This document shows positions 1 through 5,700 of a stretch of DNA of 8,260 nucleotides, one piece after another. Origin of the DNA: Verrucomicrobiota bacterium (GTDB lineage Bacteria > Verrucomicrobiota > Verrucomicrobiia > Verrucomicrobiales > Akkermansiaceae); contig JAPLUJ010000144.1 in NCBI GenBank assembly GCA_026397695.1, positions 1 through 8,260 of the forward strand. Reading direction: 5' to 3'. Position 1 is the stretch's first letter. Every line of letters begins with the position of its first letter. The notes below the pieces were generated by a model, which did not search any database, was not told the DNA's origin, and worked only from the letters and a program-made list of their open reading frames with translations. A program made the translations under genes and the position numbers.

Positions 1-1
1 C

Positions 2-502
2 GTCAAATTCAATGGCATGGCCGACTGCGTTTCCAAAGGGCTCAACTATGTGAATTCCTTGCAGGGCCCCACCGGCAACTTCGGCTATAATGGTCCGGGT
101 GGCGCCGGCTACCAACCGCTCACCGGGGTTGGCATGCTGTGCAATCAAATGTGGGACAAAGGCAAAGCACCGCAGGTCGCCAAGGCTGTTAAACAAGTGT
201 TGGAAAACGTGAAGTTCGATTTCAAGACAGGTGTCAACCTTTATGCGGCTTACTACGAATCCCAGGCCATGATGCAGCGCGGCGGTGACGATTGGAAAAA
301 ATACAATAATCTGATGCGCGAACAGTTGGTCGGCAACCAGTTGGCGGATGGATCATGGGGTGCCCCCCCGGGAGCCGCCCATGTGAACAACAACGTCTTC
401 AGCACCGCTCTCTGCACCATGATGCTGGAAGTCTATTATCGTTTCCTGAGCACCGGGGGCGGCGCCATTCACAAAGAACGCGCCGGACTTCCCGGAATCT
501 GA
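2..502 (+). CDS. Prenyltransferase/squalene oxidase repeat protein, C-terminal part (5' end outside window)
   Basis: The frame is open from the window edge to a TGA at 500-502, so this is the last 166 residues of a longer protein; the ATG at 17 is probably internal. The visible part alternates helices with Gly/aromatic-rich turns: a QGPTGNFGYNGPGGAGYQPL segment followed by a helix, and later LADGSWGAPPG followed by a helix (VFSTALCTMMLEVYYRF). This pattern (Q-x-x-x-G-x-F/W turn, then a helix) matches the alpha/alpha-barrel repeats of squalene-hopene cyclase and prenyltransferase folds. Large non-enzymatic proteins with these repeats are common in Verrucomicrobia and Planctomycetes, so terpene cyclisation should not be assumed. 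No catalytic DXDD motif is visible, but it could lie upstream. It ends 18 bp from the convergent phosphoesterase gene, with no clear terminator between them. Confidence 0.7.
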   Translation, partial: VKFNGMADCVSKGLNYVNSLQGPTGNFGYNGPGGAGYQPLTGVGMLCNQMWDKGKAPQVAKAVKQVLENVKFDFKTGVNLYAAYYESQAMMQRGGDDWKKYNNLMREQLVGNQLADGSWGAPPGAAHVNNNVFSTALCTMMLEVYYRFLSTGGGAIHKERAGLPGI

Positions 503-520
503 CAAGCGGGCGTCTGCCGG

Positions 521-1336
521 CTACGCTTCCGCTTCCGCCGCTGCCGGATGCAATTCTGACAGGCGTTTGATGGCCAGGCAGGCCCCGCTGTTAGAATCTA
601 CGTCGATGATCGCGCCGCAGATCCGCACCGCGCCTTTGGCGATCGGGAAGCGGGTGGGCATGCTGGTTTTGAAGCGCCAGACGACCGAGTCGATGTTGCG
701 GCCGAGCACGGATTCCTCGGGTCCGCACATGCCGGCATCAGTCAAATACCCGGTGCCTCCCGGAAATATCGTTTCATCCGCCGTCTGCACATGGGTGTGG
801 GTGCCGAGCACCGCCGAGACTGTGCCATCGAGCAGGCGCCCCATGGCGATTTTCTCGCTGGTCGTTTCCGCGTGCATGTCCACGACGATGACCGCCACGC
901 CGGCGGAGCGCAGCCTTACCGCTTCCTGTTCCGCCGCGAGGAAGGGGTTTTCCAAAGGCGGTTGGATGAACGAGCGGCCCTGCACTTGGATCACCGCGAT
1001 GCGGCCCTTGGGGGTTTCCAACACCACGCTGCCGTGGCCCGGAGTCCCTGCCGGATAGTTGAGCGGCCGCAGCAGGCGCGGTTCGGTCGGGAAATATGCC
1101 ACAATGTCCTGTTGGTCCCAGACATGATCGCCGGTGGTGATGACGGCGGCACCGGCGCGCAGCAGATCGATGGCGATCTTGGGAGTGATGCCTTTTCCTC
1201 CGGCGGCGTTCTCACCGTTGACGATGATGAAATCGAGAGCTTCCCTCTGCTTGAGGATGGGCAACTGTTCGATCACCGCCTTGCGGCCGGGCTCACCGAC
1301 AATATCACCGAGAAATAAAATGCGGATCACGGACAT
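521..1336 (-). CDS. YmdB-like metallophosphoesterase (TIGR00282 family)
   Basis: A 271-residue protein, the usual length for this family of cytoplasmic binuclear-metal phosphodiesterases; Bacillus YmdB hydrolyses cyclic nucleotides, including 2',3'-cAMP. All core motifs are visible: GDIVGE (D11), NGEN (E42, N43), GDHVWD (D70, H71), DMHAETTSEK (H155) and GTHTHVQTAD (H180, H182). The family usually has GNH where this protein has GDH (D70), so one metal ligand is changed from Asn to Asp. The reading frame is open further upstream, to 1468, but those 44 codons do not resemble the family and run through an intergenic repeat. The ATG at 1336 begins the expected SVIRILFLGD strand, so it was chosen. 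No strong Shine-Dalgarno is seen. The stop is TAG, which shows that TAG terminates in this organism. In Firmicutes this gene follows rny; no rny is in the window. Confidence 0.88.
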   Translation of the reverse strand: MSVIRILFLGDIVGEPGRKAVIEQLPILKQREALDFIIVNGENAAGGKGITPKIAIDLLRAGAAVITTGDHVWDQQDIVAYFPTEPRLLRPLNYPAGTPGHGSVVLETPKGRIAVIQVQGRSFIQPPLENPFLAAEQEAVRLRSAGVAVIVVDMHAETTSEKIAMGRLLDGTVSAVLGTHTHVQTADETIFPGGTGYLTDAGMCGPEESVLGRNIDSVVWRFKTSMPTRFPIAKGAVRICGAIIDVDSNSGACLAIKRLSELHPAAAEAEA

Positions 1337-1386
1337 GGTAGAAGATTCGGGCTGGAATAAGTTCCCGTGCGGAGCATCCACACTCT

Positions 1387-1413
1387 CCCGCCCGCCGACA
1401 ATCCAATTCCCCC
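1387..1413. repeat. Intergenic GC-rich repeat, copy 1
   Basis: Positions 1387-1408 match 2290-2311 at 21 of 22 bases; both begin CCCGCCCGCCGACAA and end CCAATT. Copy 1 lies in the gap between the divergent phosphoesterase and antitoxin genes. It is followed by a small CCCC-GCA-GGGG hairpin (1410-1420). Two near-identical intergenic copies about 0.9 kb apart suggest a dispersed REP-like element or a shared regulatory site. Confidence 0.55.
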
Positions 1414-1445
1414 GCAGGGGATCCTGATCATGTCGCCGGCGCGTT

Positions 1446-1466
1446 GGTTTTTCATTTTGAAAATCC
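1446..1466. promoter_or_regulatory. Inverted repeat, possible operator of the toxin-antitoxin operon
   Basis: GGTTTTTCA at 1446-1454 and TGAAAATCC at 1458-1466 form a 9-bp dyad with one mismatch and a TTT centre. It lies six bases upstream of the TTGACA box of the antitoxin promoter. Phd/YefM antitoxins typically repress their own operon by binding such palindromes, so an operator role is plausible but inferred. Confidence 0.4.
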
Positions 1467-1471
1467 AAGGT

Positions 1472-1499
1472 TTGACAAAACGTGAATCCAATGAATACT
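1472..1499 (+). promoter_or_regulatory. Sigma70-like promoter for the antitoxin-toxin operon
   Basis: A perfect TTGACA -35 box (1472-1477) is followed after 16 bases by AATACT (1494-1499), which matches TATAAT at four of six positions. Initiation about seven bases downstream would fall at or near the ATG at 1506, predicting a leaderless or nearly leaderless mRNA. The alternative GTG at 1482 and ATG at 1491 would then lie inside the promoter. Confidence 0.5.
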
Positions 1500-1505
1500 C
1501 AAGCC

Positions 1506-1736
1506 ATGAAAATCATCACCGTGCGCGAAATGAAGGCCCGTTGGTCTGAGGTCGAAGCTCAGGTTCGAGACGGCGAAACCTTCGAGGTCATCAATCGCGG
1601 ACGTCCCACCGTGCGGATCGTCCAAGCGACTCCGCGCCGGATTTTGGTGTGGGAAGACCACCTCGCCACGGCCATTCCTGCTTGCGGTCGATCCGCAGAG
1701 GAAACCATCGCCGCCGACCGGGAGGGGCGCTGGTAA
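1506..1736 (+). CDS. Type II antitoxin, Phd/YefM family
   Basis: A 76-residue protein starting MKIITVREMKARWSEVEAQV. This is the classic Phd/YefM N-terminus: a short strand, then helix 1 containing the VRE-x-K element. GETFEVINRGRPTVRIV follows, the beta-hairpin that ends the DNA-binding domain. The rest (about residues 46-76, with ILVWEDHL and EETIAADREGRW) would be the toxin-neutralising tail, usually disordered until bound. In-frame GTG (1482) and ATG (1491) codons lie upstream, but they overlap the promoter and add residues the family lacks, so 1506 is preferred. The gene ends two bases before the PIN toxin ATG, a typical antitoxin-toxin operon. It probably represses its own promoter together with the toxin. 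Confidence 0.85.
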   Translation: MKIITVREMKARWSEVEAQVRDGETFEVINRGRPTVRIVQATPRRILVWEDHLATAIPACGRSAEETIAADREGRW

Positions 1737-1738
1737 TC

Positions 1739-2173
1739 ATGCTCTACCTCGATACCAGCGCGCTGCTCAAACTCTACATTCGGGAGCAGGGTTCGGAAGC
1801 AGTGCAGGCACGCGTTGCATCCCAAGATTTCCCACTGCCGATATGGGAGATTCAAGAAGCCGAACTGATCAACGCCCTTCGACTGAAAGTGTTCTGGAAG
1901 GAGATCGCGCCCGAACAGGCGGTGACTCAGATCGAACTGTTTCAGAAACGTCGCAGACAGGGGTTCTATCTTTTCCCGGAAATCGAGCGGAATGATCTGA
2001 TGAACACCTTCCGCCAACTCAGCGCGGAAACGCCACGACTCGGGTGTCGAACCATGGACATTTTTCATGTCGCATGCGCCCTGGAGATATCCGCCACCGA
2101 ATTTCTAACTTTCGATCAACGACAGAGAGCACTTGCTTCTCACGCCGGTTTGAAAGTGACCGCGCTGGCGTGA
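1739..2173 (+). CDS. PIN-domain ribonuclease toxin, VapC-type
   Basis: A 144-residue protein of normal VapC length. The acidic residues of the PIN active site are in place: D5 in the opening MLYLDTSALLKLY, E42 in EAELINAL, D107 in RTMDIFHVACAL and D126 in FLTFDQRQRALA. PIN toxins are Mg2+-dependent ribonucleases that cleave tRNA or rRNA and are held inactive by their antitoxin. The same frame is open back to 1649, but that part only shadows the antitoxin gene. The ATG at 1739 starts the canonical first strand and is preceded by GGAGG at 1721-1725, a rather long spacing. It starts two bases after the antitoxin stop, so the two are almost certainly co-translated. All catalytic residues are present and there is no truncation, so the toxin looks functional. 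Confidence 0.87.
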   Translation: MLYLDTSALLKLYIREQGSEAVQARVASQDFPLPIWEIQEAELINALRLKVFWKEIAPEQAVTQIELFQKRRRQGFYLFPEIERNDLMNTFRQLSAETPRLGCRTMDIFHVACALEISATEFLTFDQRQRALASHAGLKVTALA

Positions 2174-2202
2174 GCCGGTAAAGAACCCTGGTCGATCATT
2201 GC

Positions 2203-2315
2203 TGGAATTTGCGGTGGAGGGCGGGCGGGCGTCAATCTAGACAACGAAAGAACTGATGCGCCCTTTCTTGTAGAGCAAGCCCACAACCGCCCGCCCGCCG
2301 ACAAACCAATTTTCC
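2203..2315. repeat. Inverted pair of GC-rich elements forming a long hairpin upstream of the amidase
   Basis: GGCGGGCGGGCG at 2220-2231 is perfectly complementary to CGCCCGCCCGCC at 2288-2299. Nested inside is a second, AT-richer stem: ACAACGAAAG (2241-2250) pairs with CTTTCTTGT (2263-2271) with one bulge, closing a 12-base loop. The right arm belongs to the repeat shared with 1387-1413. The left arm also has a GGAATT a few bases before the GGCGGG run, like the complement of copy 1, so this may be two inverted copies of one element. It fills most of the 144-bp gap between the toxin and amidase genes and ends just before the amidase ATG. It could be a REP/BIME-like repeat or a structured leader. 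Confidence 0.5.
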
Positions 2316-2317
2316 GC

Positions 2318-3619
2318 ATGTCCCGTTCCTTCAAACGCTTCGTTCTGCTGCTGATCGCCTTGGGTCTCGTTGGGCTGGTGTTTATGTTAGGTCGCTGTCC
2401 CGGGCCATCCCGTCCGCCACCCGTGACCAGCCCACCGCCTTCTCCCGCCCTCTCGGCGCTTGCGGAAGCGCCGGATTGGACGTCGCTTGAGGCCTTTCAA
2501 TCCACCCTCACCCGCGCGGATTTCGAGCGCCTCCTCACCACCGTTTTCACCACCGGCAACGCCTGGCAAAATTTCATCGAAATCGATGACGCCGAAGTTC
2601 GCATCCACACCGGAAACGCGGGTGCCGCCGAGGTTTTCCACCTGCGCTTCGCCACGCCCGGACGCGCCACGCCCACTCCCCGCCATTGGAAATCCGCCGC
2701 CGAACTGCCGCCCGCACCGCCCGGCAAGCCTCTAACAGGACTGCGCATCGCCATCGACCCGGGCCACATCGGCGGCTCGTGGGCACGCCTCGAACAACGC
2801 TGGTTGCGGAGTGGCGACGGCAGCCCGATCCGCGAGGGCGACATGACTCTCACTGTGGCGAAGCTGCTCAAGCCGCGCCTCGAAGCGCTGGGTGCCACGG
2901 TTTCGTTAGTCCGCACGCAAAACGCACCCGTCACCCCCTTGCGCCCGGAAAACCTGCTTGCCATCGCCAAGGACACCGCCCAACCCGCGGATTCCCCCGC
3001 CACCCTGCAAAAACTCGCCGAGCGCCTGTTTTACCGTACTGCGGAAATCCGCGCCCGCGCCAAACTCGTGAACGAGACCCTCAAACCCGATCTCGTGCTC
3101 TGCCTCCATTTCAACGCCGACCCGTGGGGCGATCCGAGCCACCCCACGCTGGTCAAACGCAGCCACCTCCACCTGCTGCTCAACGGCGCCTACACCGACG
3201 AGGAAGTCGCCCTCGCCGACCAACGCTTCGCATTGTTAGAAAGGCTGCTGCGCCGCACTCACGAGGAAGAGGCGCTCGTCGGAGCCAGCGTGGCCGACAC
3301 CTTCGCGCAACTCAGCGGGCTGCCGCCATTCGTCTATGCGCCGGGTTCCGCCAACTCCCTGCCGGTCAACGGCCACCCCTATCTGTGGGCCCGCAACCTG
3401 CTCGCCAACCGCCTCTACCACTGCCCCGTCATCTTCATGGAACCATACGTCATGAACTCCACCCTCGACCACCCCCGCCTCCAGGCCGGCGATTACGCGG
3501 GCCGCCGCAAAATCAACGGCAAATCCCAGCCCTCGATCTTCCGCGAATACGCCGACGCCCTGGCCACGGGCCTCGCGCAACACTACGCGAACGCCCGCAG
3601 CGGGAAAATGTCCCGATGA
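2318..3619 (+). CDS. N-acetylmuramoyl-L-alanine amidase (Amidase_3), membrane-anchored
   Basis: A 433-residue zinc amidase expected to cleave the bond between N-acetylmuramic acid and L-Ala of peptidoglycan, on the periplasmic side. Residues 6-25 form a hydrophobic segment after a basic start (MSRSFKR), followed by a Pro-rich stalk (28-45). This fits a signal anchor; LGRC is a poor lipobox. Residues 50-130 are a region I do not recognise. The catalytic domain begins near 142 (LRIAIDPGHIGG). Zinc ligands are H150, E173 (REGDMTL) and H264 (CLHFNAD), and the catalytic Glu is E375 (VIFMEPYVMN). The domain is longer than the usual ~180 residues because of inserts. No Shine-Dalgarno precedes the ATG; the hairpin repeat lies directly upstream. 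The last ~35 codons overlap the opposing DUF3037-like frame. Confidence 0.85.
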   Translation: MSRSFKRFVLLLIALGLVGLVFMLGRCPGPSRPPPVTSPPPSPALSALAEAPDWTSLEAFQSTLTRADFERLLTTVFTTGNAWQNFIEIDDAEVRIHTGNAGAAEVFHLRFATPGRATPTPRHWKSAAELPPAPPGKPLTGLRIAIDPGHIGGSWARLEQRWLRSGDGSPIREGDMTLTVAKLLKPRLEALGATVSLVRTQNAPVTPLRPENLLAIAKDTAQPADSPATLQKLAERLFYRTAEIRARAKLVNETLKPDLVLCLHFNADPWGDPSHPTLVKRSHLHLLLNGAYTDEEVALADQRFALLERLLRRTHEEEALVGASVADTFAQLSGLPPFVYAPGSANSLPVNGHPYLWARNLLANRLYHCPVIFMEPYVMNSTLDHPRLQAGDYAGRRKINGKSQPSIFREYADALATGLAQHYANARSGKMSR

Positions 3620-4163
3620 ACCGGACACGCGCGGCAATGTCGGGGGCATTCAGGTATGCGGGAAGAATCTTGGCGTCCTTGAGAACCCGCCGAAGTTCCC
3701 TGGCCATCTCCTGTTCGACCGCTTGTTGCACGGTGAGACCGTCCTGATCGATGAATCGGGTTTTCAGGGCCTCCAGCACGGTTTTCATGTCAGCGGCCAT
3801 CCTCCGTCCCTTCACCGGGAAACAAAAAACGCCCTCTCGCGGGCTGGTGATCGCGGCGAAGAGACCGTTCTCCTTGTCGCGGAAGGTCGGGAAAATCGGC
3901 ACATCCACGCCCACTCCCAGCCCGTTGACCGCCTGACGGATGCCCTCCAATTCCGTTTCCAGCTTGTTCCTTGCTTCACGATAGAGAACTTTACCCGCCT
4001 TGGGAAACATCCCGAGCACCCGTCCTGTCTTGCGCGCATCCTGAATCACGAAATCGAAATGCCGCGCGGTGGTATCCAGCGCCACCACGCCCATGGTCAC
4101 GAACTCCTGCGTCTCCGTGAAGGGACGGAAGCCAATCGTGGCGAAATCGTAGGTGCGTTTCAT
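3513..4163 (-). CDS. DUF3037-like protein of unknown function
   Basis: A 216-codon frame beginning MKRTYDFATIGFRPFTETQEFVTMGVVALD. The opening resembles DUF3037 proteins, in which a first strand is followed by an EF(V/I)N(V/M)G(V/I) motif and another strand; this is a by-eye resemblance, not a search result. Residues 40-175 look like a normal soluble protein, with charged helices around KLETELEGIRQAV and VQQAVEQEMARELRRVLKDA. From about residue 182 the frame runs antisense through the amidase gene and becomes Arg/Gly-rich (GRSRSVARGPWPGRRRIRGR). That tail is probably the by-product of a lost or shifted stop codon rather than a conserved part. The function of DUF3037 is not established. It is divergent from the two-gene module, with 277 bp between the starts, and could be linked to it or not. 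Confidence 0.55.
   Translation of the reverse strand: MKRTYDFATIGFRPFTETQEFVTMGVVALDTTARHFDFVIQDARKTGRVLGMFPKAGKVLYREARNKLETELEGIRQAVNGLGVGVDVPIFPTFRDKENGLFAAITSPREGVFCFPVKGRRMAADMKTVLEALKTRFIDQDGLTVQQAVEQEMARELRRVLKDAKILPAYLNAPDIAARVRFIGTFSRCGRSRSVARGPWPGRRRIRGRSRAGICR
3601..3615. other. Small hairpin between convergent gene ends
   Basis: CGGGA (3601-3605) pairs with TCCCG (3611-3615) around a five-base loop, at the very end of the amidase coding region. There is no T-run on either strand, so it is at best a weak terminator, listed because it sits exactly where the convergent genes meet. Confidence 0.2.
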
Positions 4164-4220
4164 GGCGCGCTGGAAATAGGAAGGGACCAGAACTGCGGAT
4201 TGGCCCGTGGAGAAGATCGC

Positions 4221-4250
4221 TCATGTTTTTTCAATGAAGTCATGTTTTTT
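4221..4250. repeat. Paired direct repeats TCATGTTTTTT in the divergent control region
   Basis: TCATGTTTTTT occurs at 4221-4231 and again at 4240-4250, a centre-to-centre distance of 19 bases (close to two helical turns). The repeats lie in the 277-bp gap between the divergent starts at 4163 and 4441. Their spacing suits binding of a dimeric regulator on one DNA face. That role is inferred. Confidence 0.45.
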
Positions 4251-4265
4251 TCTTGCGCGGCTGCC

Positions 4266-4277
4266 GTAGCGGGCTAC
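4266..4277. promoter_or_regulatory. Short dyad GTAGC-GG-GCTAC
   Basis: A 5-bp perfect dyad with a two-base centre, in the same divergent region. A larger GGCTGC (4260-4265) / GCAGCC (4293-4298) pair encloses it. The loop of the inner dyad is too short for an RNA hairpin, so a protein-binding site is more likely. No convincing -35/-10 pair was found for either flanking gene. Confidence 0.25.
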
Positions 4278-4440
4278 TGTTTCTCCGCTTTCGCAGCCAG
4301 TGGCTGATGAATTTATCAAGGTCCCCGCAGAACCAGCCTGGCAAATCTGCGGTATTTTTTTGCCTTTAACGGAGGGCTTCATTTTGGAAGCGGGTTGTTT
4401 TTGTGTTGGTCTTGTGCCGTTCCCAGCGTATCAATCCGCC

Positions 4441-5700
4441 ATGCCATTCTCGCTGGCCAGCCTTCCTGCCAAGCCGAAAGACCGATTCGAGGTCTATCGA
4501 ATTTTCAACGGCATGTCCGAAGAGGGCAAGTCCGGGCTGGATTCGGCCAAGACCCGGGTGCCGCTCGTAAAGACCTTCCTGCTTGAGCATGTGTCGGAAC
4601 GCGGAACCCAGCGGGTCAAGCCCTTGGGCGAGATCTGGAGACGGCATGCCTCCATCCTCGCTCCCATCGACGAATCTTTCCACTCGGTCACCGATTTCGC
4701 CGAGGATCCGGACACAAGGAAGCAGCAGCAGGTTGTTACCGGCTATATCGAGCAATACAGCCCGAGGTTTTTCGCCTACTACACGGTAGAGAGCAGCCAG
4801 GATGCGAAACGGCGTGTCAGAAACTGGATTGGCTCCTCACCGGATCTCGATGCGACATGGTTCAGCAGCCCGCTGCTCAAACACCTTTGGGACAAAGACA
4901 TTATTCACCGCGGGGATCACCGTTTTGGTAAACTGGTGTTCCGCCATGAGAGTGTTTTTGAGATGCCGGAGGATGCGGCGGACACTCCGGGCGAGGAACA
5001 GGAAGATGGAGCCGATGACGGCGGGCCGGAGCCCGAACGCCGCAAATTCCGCTCCGAGATGGGCGACTCGGTAGGCCGACTCCGCAGGTCACTCGATGGA
5101 CTACGGCAAAGCTATCCGCCTCTCCACGCCCTTTATTCGGTGCGTATTCCCTCCATGGCCGGGAAGGGTGGCCACGATCTCTTTCAGGATGGTCAGATCA
5201 CCAATCGCTCCGACAGTTTCGAGGACCACCGCAACCACGCCCGTTACCTTTGGCGGCTGTATGATGGCGTTCTCTCGGAAACCGAAGAGTGCGCTTGGGG
5301 TGATCCGGCTGCCAAAGACAAACCTGTTGGCTGGAATGGGGTGCCCCTGATCATCCGGTTTGACGAGGCTCTCAGCCAAACAACTTTCGACAACTGGGTG
5401 AAAAAGGCCTTCCAAAAGCGCAACGTCTTCAAACTCTGGGGAGAACCCCTGCGCCTTGGTCCCACCAAGATTCACGTCTATGGGGCCGACCGCCACCTCT
5501 GGCAGCCGATCAACTTGGAAATGACCGAAAAACAGCTCGTCGCGATTCTTCCGCGTGGCACTTGCGGCAACACCTTCCACCGTCTCGTTGCCAACATTCA
5601 GCGCTACATCAGTCCGAAGATCGATGCCTGGATCGGATCCCGTTCGTTCGAGTCGTTTCTCGATGATCGCCACACCAACGACTTCCGCGATGAAACCTGA
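4441..5700 (+). CDS. Unrecognised 419-aa protein, first gene of a two-gene module
   Basis: I do not recognise the family. The protein is soluble, with no signal peptide or membrane segment. It has an N-terminal part (about 1-170, charged, with KHLWDKDIIHRGDHRFGKLV), an acidic linker (about 172-200, rich in E, D, P and G), and a C-terminal part (about 205-405). The C-terminal part ends in a segment that looks conserved: WQPINLEMTEKQLVAILPRG, then TCGNTFHRLVANIQRYISP, with PRGTCGNTFH at 371-380. No P-loop, helicase or methylase motif is visible. The frame is open upstream to a GTG at 4300, but those 47 codons are T-rich and unlike protein, so the ATG at 4441 was chosen although no Shine-Dalgarno precedes it. 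The stop overlaps the start of the next gene by 11 bp, so the two are almost certainly translated together and probably act as a complex. Confidence 0.8.
   Translation: MPFSLASLPAKPKDRFEVYRIFNGMSEEGKSGLDSAKTRVPLVKTFLLEHVSERGTQRVKPLGEIWRRHASILAPIDESFHSVTDFAEDPDTRKQQQVVTGYIEQYSPRFFAYYTVESSQDAKRRVRNWIGSSPDLDATWFSSPLLKHLWDKDIIHRGDHRFGKLVFRHESVFEMPEDAADTPGEEQEDGADDGGPEPERRKFRSEMGDSVGRLRRSLDGLRQSYPPLHALYSVRIPSMAGKGGHDLFQDGQITNRSDSFEDHRNHARYLWRLYDGVLSETEECAWGDPAAKDKPVGWNGVPLIIRFDEALSQTTFDNWVKKAFQKRNVFKLWGEPLRLGPTKIHVYGADRHLWQPINLEMTEKQLVAILPRGTCGNTFHRLVANIQRYISPKIDAWIGSRSFESFLDDRHTNDFRDET

Noticed and set aside
567..1318. Two + strand frames opposite the phosphoesterase gene
   Set aside because: They are antisense shadows with no recognisable motifs, while the opposite strand encodes a complete enzyme.
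1337..1468. Upstream extension of the phosphoesterase to 1468
   Set aside because: It adds 44 residues not typical of the family and runs through the intergenic repeat.
2384..2398. Lipoprotein signal in the amidase
   Set aside because: The MLGRC sequence has Arg at the position where a small residue is needed for lipoprotein processing; a signal anchor fits better.
2686..3747. Long 353-codon frame on the + strand in a second frame of the amidase gene
   Set aside because: Its product is Arg/Pro/His-rich with no domain, typical of an off-frame shadow in GC-rich DNA; the amidase frame carries all catalytic motifs.
4300..4440. N-terminal extension of the 419-aa protein from a GTG
   Set aside because: The stretch is T-rich, reads as unlikely protein, and lies in the divergent control region; the ATG at 4441 is more credible.
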